This document shows, in pieces, positions 32,799 through 39,928 of a stretch of DNA of 39,928 nucleotides. The notes under the pieces were generated by a model that was not told the DNA's origin, searched no databases, and saw only the letters and a program-made list of their open reading frames with translations. Source of the stretch: Gammaproteobacteria bacterium (GTDB lineage Bacteria; Pseudomonadota; Gammaproteobacteria; UBA6429; Thiohalophilaceae); assembly GCA_029881995.1 (NCBI GenBank), contig JAOULO010000029.1, positions 1 through 39,928 on the forward strand. Reading direction: 5' to 3'. Each line of letters starts with the position of its first letter. Position 1 is the stretch's first letter. Made by a program: the position numbers and the translations under genes.

Positions 32799-33299
32799 CT
32801 ATTTTTTTATGCGACCATGCTTAACACAGTACTGAAATTTGCGATAGGCCCGAGTAAAACCCTGTAAACTGAAACGGCTGCTTACTGTCTGTGTTTTAGG
32901 CCAGCTTGGCCAGAACCCCAGCACCAGCTTGATCTGTTTACCCTTGATAAATTCCTGCACCATCTCTTCTGCTTTTTTATCAAAGATGGCGTTTGTTTTT
33001 TTGTACAGGCTATCCACCTTATGAATAGATCGGCCATCCACCTGTATACCGACTCCCTGATAACTCAAATCGATATTTGATTTTGTTTGAGCCATCATAA
33101 GGTCACCATTAAAGACCAGTTTGACCGGTGTCATGGTCTGACCATCATTAATACGTTGCACCGATGATTCCAACAAGCAAACGGATCGTTCATGCTGACC
33201 GTCTGAACCAAAACGTACGGACCAGTTCTCTGCCCAGACTTTTTCTGCATATACATTTAATAACAGGACGCTGACTATAGGTACAACAAGTCTATTCAT
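32799..33299 (-). CDS. Exported protein of unknown function
   Basis: 166 residues. A signal peptide (about 1-23, ending VWA|E) precedes a beta-rich mature domain (WSVRFGSDGQ, VKLVFNGDLMMAQ, IKLVLGFWPSWP) with one early and one late Cys (CLLES, YCVKHGR) that could pair. The pattern resembles small periplasmic proteins with IalB-like folds, but I cannot confirm this. It lies 11 bp after the kinase gene and 29 bp before the haem-sensor gene, so it is probably part of the same envelope-sensing unit. Confidence 0.75.
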   Translation of the reverse strand: MNRLVVPIVSVLLLNVYAEKVWAENWSVRFGSDGQHERSVCLLESSVQRINDGQTMTPVKLVFNGDLMMAQTKSNIDLSYQGVGIQVDGRSIHKVDSLYKKTNAIFDKKAEEMVQEFIKGKQIKLVLGFWPSWPKTQTVSSRFSLQGFTRAYRKFQYCVKHGRIKK

Positions 33300-33310
33300 A
33301 TTTCCGAATT

Positions 33311-34831
33311 TTACTCACTATATAAATGGCTGGTCTGTAGCTGGAATGACTGTTTTTCACTATCTGTCCGTAAAGTATCCGCCAGGGTCATACACAGGCC
33401 TTGCATGCTTGAGGCACTTGCCGCATATCGTCTGATCATGGTTTGTGCAATAGGTCCCAGATAAGTGATTAGAGCCGCTTCTAATTCGGCCAGTTCAGTT
33501 GCACTCAGATCAACGCCAGAGACAGAACCATCGGTACGAATCATTTTGGGTATAGGTGGGGTGGTAAAGGCGGCAATCTGGCCTTCCAGTTGTTTCAAAA
33601 ACGAATCACGCATGGATTGCTCGGGTAGATAATCCAGTAAAAGCTGGCGCAGACCGATTATATCCGAAGCTGTCCTGGCCATGCGTTTCACCAGTTTAGG
33701 GGCAATGGGGCCTATCAGCGGTATTAATATCTCCGCAATAGTATTGAGAATGCGCTCATCCCACTCATAGGAACGGGACTTTTTAACTCCAATTGTGACT
33801 TCTCTACTCTGACCCGATTCATTGCCTTTGTTAAGAACTGTCCGTAGGGCGATCAAATCATCCAGTAGACTGTATATATCGCCATAACGTTCCTCAAGTT
33901 CCCGCGCTATGGCCGTTTGAAGAATTTGTCCTACCAATGGAGGTACATCTGCTGGCAGGCTGCTGAGCATATTCAGATCAAAGCGTAATACTGCATCCAG
34001 GATCTCAGGCAGGGATTTACCGGGAAAAGCCCGTTTCCCAGTTAGCATTTCATAAAACACAACACCGACTGCCCAGACATCGGTCCGTCCATCGACCGGA
34101 TCACCACGCAATTGTTCAGGAGACATATAGGCCAGAGTACCGATGCTCATGCCCGTACTGGTCAGATGGACGTTTTCCACCTTGGCAACCCCAAAATCGA
34201 GAATTTTTACGCCACCATCTGAGGTCAACATGATATTGGCCGGCTTGATATCCCGGTGCACAATATTCTGCCCATGGGCGGCTGCAAGGCCATCACCTAC
34301 CTGCAGTATGATATCCAGCGCCTCCATGACAGGAACAGGGCCTCGACTGACCCGGCGGGATACTGTCTCACCCCGGTAATACGGCATGGCGATATACATC
34401 TGGCCATCGTCTGTTTCACCGATATCGTGGACAGTACAAATATTGGGATGATCTATCTGGGAGGCCGCCCGAGCTTCCGCCATAAAGCGTTCACGGGAGG
34501 TTTCATTATTGACGTGGGGCGGCAGAAATTTAAGCGCGATCTGTCTATGTAAACGGGTATCCAGGGCCTGATAGACAACCCCCATTCCACCGACACCAAT
34601 CTGATCTTTGATCTGGTATGGCCCAACACTCGAGCCCTGTTTGACTGATACTGAGACCGCTCCGACAGGTATGGGACTGTCCATCACCTTGGTGGAATCA
34701 TCTGCCTGAAGCAGACCCAGGACTTCCTCCAGCACAACGGTATCTGATCCACATTGCTCACGTACAAAGGCCTCGCGCTTTACCGGCTCCACGGCCAAAG
34801 CTGCCTCAAAGTACAACTGGATCCGATCCAT
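33311..34831 (-). CDS. Ser/Thr protein kinase with duplicated GPIA-type C-terminal domain
   Basis: 506 residues from the ATG at 34831, chosen because AAAGGACAG lies directly before it; a TTG at 34864 and an ATG at 34846 are weaker. Residues 1-55 form the short helical leader usual in kinases paired with ECF sigma factors. The kinase domain (~70-330) is canonical: VGGMGVVY, K101, HRDIKPAN, DFG and GTLAYMSPE. After a linker, two ~50-residue copies follow (~367-416 and ~452-499), each with L..YLGPIA....RR.A..A....L...L (GPIA at 374 and 459); from memory this is a recently named DUF8082-like domain. There is no membrane segment, so it is cytosolic. Confidence 0.93.
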   Translation of the reverse strand: MDRIQLYFEAALAVEPVKREAFVREQCGSDTVVLEEVLGLLQADDSTKVMDSPIPVGAVSVSVKQGSSVGPYQIKDQIGVGGMGVVYQALDTRLHRQIALKFLPPHVNNETSRERFMAEARAASQIDHPNICTVHDIGETDDGQMYIAMPYYRGETVSRRVSRGPVPVMEALDIILQVGDGLAAAHGQNIVHRDIKPANIMLTSDGGVKILDFGVAKVENVHLTSTGMSIGTLAYMSPEQLRGDPVDGRTDVWAVGVVFYEMLTGKRAFPGKSLPEILDAVLRFDLNMLSSLPADVPPLVGQILQTAIARELEERYGDIYSLLDDLIALRTVLNKGNESGQSREVTIGVKKSRSYEWDERILNTIAEILIPLIGPIAPKLVKRMARTASDIIGLRQLLLDYLPEQSMRDSFLKQLEGQIAAFTTPPIPKMIRTDGSVSGVDLSATELAELEAALITYLGPIAQTMIRRYAASASSMQGLCMTLADTLRTDSEKQSFQLQTSHLYSE

Positions 34832-35094
34832 CTGTCCTTTGTTCATGTCTGCGTTGCTACCCAATTATATTATTATTTTTACTATAACCCTTCAATTGGC
34901 ATGGACAATATCCGAATCCAGGTTATTTGTCGAGCACTAATTGCCCGAATGGATCATAACGATTAATGAGAGCTGTATCACACAAATATTAGCTGACTGC
35001 TGGATAAATAATACTCACTTTTGTGACGAATACAGGAATATGTTTGATTTTACTTACTGAATATTTAATTGTGAAACGGCGTCGAATGAATCGA

Positions 35095-35117
35095 GTGTTC
35101 CCAGCTTGTTTGAACAC
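35095..35117. repeat. Inverted repeat GTGTTC-N11-GAACAC
   Basis: Perfect 6-bp arms in the 270-bp gap between the gene at 35139 and the kinase start. No T-run follows on either strand, so it is unlikely to be a terminator. It could be an operator for the kinase operon; nothing else in this gap is recognisable. Confidence 0.3.
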
Positions 35118-35138
35118 AATTCAATTATCATAAAATAC

Positions 35139-35516
35139 TCATTCTAAACTTTTCACTAACTCTGCCTTGTCCGCAGGCAGAGTCAGTACGGTATGTAGTT
35201 CAAATAGCTCAGCCAACTTGTCCACGTATTCTCTTTCCCCTTTTTCGACCACAACGATAATACGTGCCCTGGGTGCATATTTTTGCAGACTATAAAAAAA
35301 TACATCCAGGTTACTGATATTCACACCTGCATAGTTATTCCCATAGCCATAGACAAACTCACCGATAACCACATCGGGGATCTCTTTACGTAACTGGCTA
35401 ATGGCCTTACGCGTAGAGTCAAAACGAAGCTCTTTAAACTGGCCGCTCTGACATAGATCAGTCAGATCTGGAAACAACGGGGATTCAATGATGGAATAGA
35501 TCGTTTTCGTTGACAT
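35139..35516 (-). CDS. Receiver-fold-like protein of unknown function
   Basis: 125 residues, soluble. The alternating strand/helix pattern (KTIYSIIESPLFP, IPDVVIGEFVYG, RARIIVVVEKGEREYVDKLAELF, HTVLTLPADKAELVKSL) resembles a CheY-like fold, but the phospho-acceptor Asp region reads VVIGEFVYGYG and the terminal Lys motif is altered, so it would be a pseudo-receiver at best. It is divergent from the nnrS gene with only 57 bp between starts. I do not recognise a named family. Confidence 0.65.
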   Translation of the reverse strand: MSTKTIYSIIESPLFPDLTDLCQSGQFKELRFDSTRKAISQLRKEIPDVVIGEFVYGYGNNYAGVNISNLDVFFYSLQKYAPRARIIVVVEKGEREYVDKLAELFELHTVLTLPADKAELVKSLE

Positions 35517-35572
35517 GCCTGTATTATACTACTTCGCTATATTTAGACACAGTCAAACCGAAGGCCCCCTTG

Positions 35573-36769
35573 ATGATAAACATCGAAGAAAATAAGCAAT
35601 ACCGTATCAGTTTTCATCATCTGGGGTTCCGACCTTTTTTTCTACTAGGCAGCCTATATGCCGTCATCACGGTTTTGCTGTGGTTTTTGCAATATCAATT
35701 AAATCTGTTGTTTCCTAGTGTTGATAACCTTCCGGTGATCTATTGGCATGGCCATGAAATGATCTTTGGGTATGGCATGGCCGTGATTGCAGGATTCTTA
35801 CTGACTGCTGTGCGTAACTGGACCAATGTCCAGACGCTTAATGGAATTCCCTTACTGGCGCTTGCCCTGATGTGGTTACTTGCCCGCTTAGTTGCCTGGG
35901 TTGATCACTCAGCAGCCATCCCGGTGATGGCCTTGCTGGACCTCGGTTTTGGGATTTTCCTGTGCCTGGCCCTGGCTCACCCTGTAATTAAGGCTAAGCA
36001 ATGGGGCCAGTTGGGAATCATTTTTGCTGTGATGCTGATCGTCCTCGCCAACCTGCTTTTTTACACAGGCATGATGGGACAGATTTCCAGGGGGATGGAG
36101 CTGGGCCTCTATGCGGGTATCTATTTTATTATCGCCCTTATTTTGCTCATGGGTAGGCGAGTCATTCCTTTTTTTATCGAAAAAGGGGTCGATGAAACCA
36201 TACAGATCAAGAATCCCCTCTGGCTGGACAATGCCGGTATCGTCCTCATGCTCGGGTTTATATATCTGCAGGTCTTTACCAGCTACCGCCCACTTGCCAG
36301 TGGGCTGGCCTTTGGCCTGTTTCTGATTCATAGCTGGCGTCTTTATATCTGGCACAGCAAAGGTATCTGGCAAAAGCCCCTTCTATGGATACTCTACATC
36401 GCCTATGCCTTTATCACCCTTGGCTTTTGTCTCACTGGCCTGAGCAATCTAGGTTATTTGAACCCCATGCTGGCCCTGCATACCTTTGGCTATGGTGGGA
36501 TGGGCCTGATGACCCTTGGTATGATGGCCCGTGTCGCCCTGGGACATACCGGCCGAAATGTCTTCGATCCCCCCGCTGTCCTGAAGTGGATCTTTGCCCT
36601 GGCCACTGCCGGAGCCCTTGCCAGAGTGGTTTTGCCAGCCCTGTCTCCTGGTCTACATGCCGAGTGGATAGGTCTATCACAGCTCCTGTGGTGCCTTGCC
36701 TTCGGGCTATTCACCCTTGTCTACAGCCCAATGCTGATCAAACCTCGTGTCGATGGACGATACGGTTAA
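35573..36769 (+). CDS. nnrS: NnrS family haem-copper membrane protein
   Basis: 398 residues from the ATG at 35573, which has GAAGG upstream; a TTG at 35510 would start inside the divergent gene. Ten to twelve hydrophobic helices. Signatures: FRPFFLLGSLYA, IYWHGHEMIFGYGMAVIAGFLLTAVRNWT, MGRRVIPFF and LHTFGYGGMGLMTLGMMARVALGHTGR with conserved His ligands. Family members relieve nitrosative stress by protecting iron metabolism from nitric oxide. That suggests exposure to NO from denitrification or a host; no denitrification genes lie in the window. It is followed by a TusA-like gene after 130 bp. Confidence 0.94.
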   Translation: MINIEENKQYRISFHHLGFRPFFLLGSLYAVITVLLWFLQYQLNLLFPSVDNLPVIYWHGHEMIFGYGMAVIAGFLLTAVRNWTNVQTLNGIPLLALALMWLLARLVAWVDHSAAIPVMALLDLGFGIFLCLALAHPVIKAKQWGQLGIIFAVMLIVLANLLFYTGMMGQISRGMELGLYAGIYFIIALILLMGRRVIPFFIEKGVDETIQIKNPLWLDNAGIVLMLGFIYLQVFTSYRPLASGLAFGLFLIHSWRLYIWHSKGIWQKPLLWILYIAYAFITLGFCLTGLSNLGYLNPMLALHTFGYGGMGLMTLGMMARVALGHTGRNVFDPPAVLKWIFALATAGALARVVLPALSPGLHAEWIGLSQLLWCLAFGLFTLVYSPMLIKPRVDGRYG

Positions 36770-36837
36770 ACTTCTTTTAAAACAATAAATTACAACCATT
36801 CCCCGTTAATTTTGAAGAATTTTTCGAAAATTAAGCT

Positions 36838-36882
36838 TTGACAATCGGGTTTTTATTTCATAAGTTAATAAACGTTCACTTA
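36838..36882 (+). promoter_or_regulatory. Candidate promoter with overlapping TetR-type operator
   Basis: TTGACA (36838-36843) and TAAGTT (36861-36866) are 17 bp apart. A 22-bp imperfect dyad, TAAGT...ACTTA (36861-36882), begins on the -10 and contains an AACGTT core as in many TetR-family operators. It lies just upstream of the TusA-tetR pair, so the encoded TetR protein may repress its own operon. Confidence 0.5.
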
Positions 36883-36899
36883 CAAAACAGGAGACTGAG

Positions 36900-37127
36900 A
36901 TGAATATTGATTTAGAATTAGATGCCCGTGGCCTAAATTGCCCCCTGCCCATCCTACGGGCAAAGAAATCCATTGCCCAGTTGGCCAGTGGCCAGGTACT
37001 CAAGGTCATTGCCACCGATCCCGGTTCAGTCAAAGATATCGAGTCTTTCTGCAAACAAACAGGCAATGAGTTGATGGAGTCCGGTGACGAAAACGGCGAA
37101 TTTGTCTTTTTATTGAAAAAACACTGA
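36900..37127 (+). CDS. TusA/SirA-family sulfur-carrier protein
   Basis: 75 residues. The family site is DARGLNCPLPILRAKK with C14 in CPLP, and LASGQVLKVIATDPGSVKDI follows as the usual second strand/helix. TusA-type proteins carry persulfide sulfur, for example for tRNA thiolation, molybdenum cofactor or sulfur oxidation; members of this CPLP type are frequent in sulfur-metabolising gammaproteobacteria. It has a strong AGGAGA ribosome-binding site. Its stop codon overlaps the start of the TetR gene by one base (TGATG), so the two are translationally coupled. A link to MoaD sulfur transfer is possible, but unsupported here. Confidence 0.94.
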   Translation: MNIDLELDARGLNCPLPILRAKKSIAQLASGQVLKVIATDPGSVKDIESFCKQTGNELMESGDENGEFVFLLKKH

Positions 37128-37738
37128 TGCCAAGGCGCCTGAAGGCAAATGAACGCCGCGCCTCTATCCTGGCTGTGGCCAAGGTCCTGTTTGCCGACAA
37201 GGGCTATAACGGTGTTGCCGTTGATGAAATTGCCCGACGGCTGGGCGTTAGCCCGGCCGTGCTTTATCAACACTTTCCCTCCAAGGAAGCCCTTTACGAC
37301 GAAGTCCTCAGTTATGCCTGTGCTGAAAGGGAAAGCTACATTGATGCGGCCTTAAAAGGTCCCGATGACTTTGGCAGTGTGCTGGAGCGCATGGCCCTGG
37401 TGTTTGCCGAAAAACTGGCCTCAGACAGTGACTACCTGCGCATGGAGATGCAGGCCGCCCTGGAAGATGCCCCAGCGGCCCAGCAGTTTTTTGAAAACCG
37501 TTGGAAATCCTTTGCCGATTTTATTGAATACAGCATCAAGGAACTTGCTCAGCAGGGTCAGCTAGGCCATATCAATCCCCGCATCGCCAGCCTGATGTAT
37601 CAGGGCATGTTGCGTGAGGCACTCTATTCAAAACTCATTCTCAAATCGGAGCGGTTTAAGCAATTCTCTCTGCCGGATCTCATTAAACTGATGACCTCGC
37701 TTTTTCTGAATGCCATAGACTTTCACCCGCAAACCTGA
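37127..37738 (+). CDS. TetR family transcriptional regulator
   Basis: 203 residues. The N-terminal DNA-binding domain is standard: ILAVAKVLFADKGYNGVAVDEIARRLGVSPAVLYQHFPSKEALYDEVL. The C-terminal ~140 residues form the helical ligand-binding/dimer part (SDSDYLRMEMQAALEDAPAAQQFFENRW, MYQGMLREALYSKLI). The inducing ligand is unknown. Its start overlaps the stop of the TusA-like gene (TGATG). The palindrome upstream of that gene is a candidate binding site. The nearby NnrS gene is another possible target. Confidence 0.94.
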   Translation: MPRRLKANERRASILAVAKVLFADKGYNGVAVDEIARRLGVSPAVLYQHFPSKEALYDEVLSYACAERESYIDAALKGPDDFGSVLERMALVFAEKLASDSDYLRMEMQAALEDAPAAQQFFENRWKSFADFIEYSIKELAQQGQLGHINPRIASLMYQGMLREALYSKLILKSERFKQFSLPDLIKLMTSLFLNAIDFHPQT

Positions 37739-37851
37739 ACTTTGTAAAAACATTTCAATACTGAAAGTGCCTCGCCCCAGTCCACGACTGCACATAAGCA
37801 CATCGTCGAAAGCAGATTCTGTTGTATAGTTTTATACACAGGATTGATGAC

Positions 37852-39231
37852 ATGCGCAGATTACCCTTTAAATATCAGATACTGCTTGGCCCGGCGATTA
37901 TTGCAATCACCCTGGCTGGCTTGATCTGGTTTACCCTCAGCCAGTTTCAACAGATTCAGAGTCAGAATGAAACTATTCGGCAATGGGCAAGAATCACAGA
38001 TCGCATGCACCTGGCTATCGTAACCGGACAACGTATGGTCAACCTGGCCAACTCACTCATTCATAACACCCAGGATCAGGATGAGCTGCAGTTTAGCTAC
38101 CTGGAGCAAAGCCGAATCTTTTCTGACAATGTGCTCTACCCCGAGTGTTTTGAAAAAATGAATCCTGAGGTTCGTGATCTGATCAAAACCTCTGAACAGA
38201 AAGTCCGTTATGACGAAGAACTCAATCCCAAAAAAGTCGTCGGTACACTAAATATATTACTTCCAAAACTGGAACAACAATACAACACCTGGTGGGCCCA
38301 GAAGCGGGGGGCCTATATAGATTATTATGACAACGTCAAAATCATCAATTATCGCCTGTTAAACATCTCACTGACTGTTCTGGTCATCTGTCTTATCCTG
38401 GCAGGCAGTATGACCTTCTGGACACTTCGTAATACCAATTCTCGGCTACGTAAACTGGCCAATGATGCCCAGGCGGTCTGTGATGGCACCCTGAACACCG
38501 TTCCCTCACCGGATTCAATCATTGATGAAATAGACCGTGTCACCGAGTGCGCAGCCAGAATGACCCATAGACTGGTCAAGGTTGTTGCCGTGGAAAAAAT
38601 TCTGCAGGGTGCTGAAAATGAACGACGCCGGATTGCCATGGACATGCATGATCAGGCCCTGGCGGATTTAACCGGCATTACTCGTAAGATGGATGATATA
38701 CAGGCTTCTCATAAAGAGAACCGTGAATTACATAATGAGTTAAATGGCCTTGCCAGTGATCTCCAAACAGGTATTCAATCGATCAGAGAAATCATTGATG
38801 ATCTTCATCCCCATAATCTGGAGATATTGGGTATAGCTGCTGCCGTTGAGGAATTATGTAAGCGCGCCTGTAAAAGCAGCAATTGTCCACAATTTCATCT
38901 CAGCCTGGACAGTCAAATCGAAAACAGCTTAAGTAAATTGCAATGCATTACCTTATACAGGATTATTCAGGAATTAGTGCAAAACATCATTAAACATGCC
39001 AACTGTTCCCTGTATGAAATCAGTCTTCGCTTAGAACCCGGCAAGTTGACACTACTTGTCGAAGATAATGGTACTGGATTTGATATTGATATCAGCACGG
39101 GCAAAGGCCATGGCCTGATTAATATTGAAGAACGTGCCAAGGCCATTAATGCCGACTTCCAGTGGTCTAGCTCACGTTTTAACAGCGGTAGTCGTTTTGA
39201 ACTCACCATTAACACGAACAAGGATGAATGA
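37852..39231 (+). CDS. NarX-type sensor histidine kinase
   Basis: 459 residues from the ATG at 37852 (a TTG at 37822 adds ten). TM1 (~10-30), a ~145-residue periplasmic helical sensor of NarX-like build, TM2 (~175-195), a HAMP region, then HisKA_3 with H-box ERRRIAMDMHDQ (His near 266) and a HATPase with N-box ELVQNIIKHA (~373) and DNGTGFD (~404). The phospho-acceptor motif D-M-H-D-Q is that of the NarL-partner type, and a LuxR-type response regulator starts 2 bp downstream. The ligand is unknown: the P-box of true nitrate sensors is not evident. Confidence 0.95.
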   Translation: MRRLPFKYQILLGPAIIAITLAGLIWFTLSQFQQIQSQNETIRQWARITDRMHLAIVTGQRMVNLANSLIHNTQDQDELQFSYLEQSRIFSDNVLYPECFEKMNPEVRDLIKTSEQKVRYDEELNPKKVVGTLNILLPKLEQQYNTWWAQKRGAYIDYYDNVKIINYRLLNISLTVLVICLILAGSMTFWTLRNTNSRLRKLANDAQAVCDGTLNTVPSPDSIIDEIDRVTECAARMTHRLVKVVAVEKILQGAENERRRIAMDMHDQALADLTGITRKMDDIQASHKENRELHNELNGLASDLQTGIQSIREIIDDLHPHNLEILGIAAAVEELCKRACKSSNCPQFHLSLDSQIENSLSKLQCITLYRIIQELVQNIIKHANCSLYEISLRLEPGKLTLLVEDNGTGFDIDISTGKGHGLINIEERAKAINADFQWSSSRFNSGSRFELTINTNKDE

Positions 39232-39232
39232 T

Positions 39233-39928
39233 ATGACTGATTCCCTCTCCATCATTATTGCCGAAGATAATCCCCGTGACATGGACTACCTGTGTCAACA
39301 CCTCGATGGACACCAGTTGATTCGTACTGTGAATGGTCAGGATGCCCTGCAAAATGCCGTTAATTATGATGAACCCAATGTTATCAGCGATATCCAGATG
39401 CCCGGTATGAATGGCATCGATCTGGCAAAAGGTCTCTGGCAGGAACGCCCCATGGCGAGGATTGTTTTCTGGTCCCAGTATCGTGATGAATCCTATGTCC
39501 GTTCCCTGTCACGCATGATCCCACCGGATACTGTGTATGGCTTTGTCCTGAAAGACAATTCAACCGAAACGGTGACCCGCGCCATCAATGCCGTATTCGT
39601 CGATAACCAGTGCTGGATCGACCCTCGTGTCAGGCGGGTTCAGGCCCGCTTACAAAGCCCGGATAATTCATTGAGTGATGGGGAATACGAAGTCCTGATC
39701 GATATTGCCCTGGGCCTGACAGATAACGCCATTGCCAAACGCCGCTACCTGTCTCGTCGTGGTGTACAAAATCGACTGCGTTCACTTTATAACAAGCTTG
39801 ACGCCGATCACATCATGCCAACCTTGCAACAACAATCCGATATTGTGAACATGCGTAATCGTGCTGTCTCCATAGCTCTGCGCCGTGGTCTGCTAAATTA
39901 CCCGGAACTGGAAAAGGAAGAACAACAT
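39233..39928 (+). CDS. LuxR/NarL-type response regulator (partial, runs off the window)
   Basis: 232 codons are visible with no stop before the window end, so the 3' end is missing. The receiver domain begins SIIIAEDNPRD, with phospho-acceptor Asp in VISDIQMPGMNG, Ser in VFWSQYRDE and Lys in GFVLKDNS. A LuxR-type helix-turn-helix (LSDGEYEVLIDIALGLTDNAIAKRRYLSRRGVQNRLRSLYNKL) follows at ~150-190; it has RRGVQNRL where most have TVKNHL. About 40 further residues then continue, unusual for NarL proteins, which end near 215. The ATG is 2 bp after the kinase stop, so the pair is translationally coupled. Confidence 0.9.
   Translation, partial: MTDSLSIIIAEDNPRDMDYLCQHLDGHQLIRTVNGQDALQNAVNYDEPNVISDIQMPGMNGIDLAKGLWQERPMARIVFWSQYRDESYVRSLSRMIPPDTVYGFVLKDNSTETVTRAINAVFVDNQCWIDPRVRRVQARLQSPDNSLSDGEYEVLIDIALGLTDNAIAKRRYLSRRGVQNRLRSLYNKLDADHIMPTLQQQSDIVNMRNRAVSIALRRGLLNYPELEKEEQH

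Noticed and set aside
36385-36780. Cys/Trp/Pro-rich plus-strand frame inside nnrS
   Set aside because: An out-of-frame shadow of the NnrS helices; no ribosome-binding site or family match.

Overview
The window looks like chromosomal DNA from a free-living gammaproteobacterium. MutH is nearly confined to that class. An E. coli-type GshA, a YheU-family protein, a protein resembling the TIGR02647 family, a NarX-like sensor kinase and MoaC/D/E fit the same assignment. I cannot name a genus. Base composition is moderate and looks even throughout. I see no rRNA, tRNA, insertion sequence, prophage or CRISPR array, so this is ordinary chromosome rich in signalling genes rather than a mobile island.

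Layout. 1-5.4 kb: adenylate kinase with a very long lysine-rich tail, a metallophosphoesterase, a membrane GGDEF/EAL protein downstream of moaD-moaE, and divergent moaC. 5.5-9 kb: a small membrane protein, mutH, a helical protein of unknown role, an MgtC-family membrane protein and a probable 2-oxoglutarate/Fe(II) oxygenase-like protein. 9-13.7 kb: two FHA proteins, small unknown proteins, gshA and a secreted probable beta-barrel protein. 13.7-17.5 kb: exported dienelactone hydrolase-like protein, single-domain response regulator, a tandem pair of related tiny proteins, a PlsC-type acyltransferase and yheU. 17.6-21.5 kb: a third FHA protein, then a degenerate membrane GGDEF protein, a small protein kinase and a PP2C phosphatase. 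21.5-24 kb: an unusual zinc dehydrogenase, a MarC-family protein and a cysteine-rich secreted peptide. 24.2-28.8 kb: a periplasmic binding protein, a GGDEF-EAL receptor, a secreted unknown protein and a TlpA-like thioredoxin. 28.9-31.2 kb: small proteins and a pirin. 31.3-34.8 kb: an ECF-type sigma factor facing an operon of Ser/Thr kinase, exported protein and haem-binding sensor. 35.1-39.9 kb: NnrS, a TusA-family protein coupled to a TetR regulator, and a NarX-like histidine kinase with its response regulator, which is cut by the window end.

The dominant theme is signalling. Three FHA proteins, two Ser/Thr kinases and one PP2C phosphatase suggest a phospho-threonine network. Three GGDEF proteins (two probably active, one probably a receptor) suggest cyclic-di-GMP control. 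The 17.6-21.5 kb cluster is where the two meet, and it is my best candidate for an undescribed regulatory module. The histone-H1-like tail on adenylate kinase is the most striking single-gene oddity.

Start sites were chosen by family alignment and ribosome-binding sites, and several genes appear to start with TTG or GTG. All family assignments come from reading motifs by eye, with no database search.
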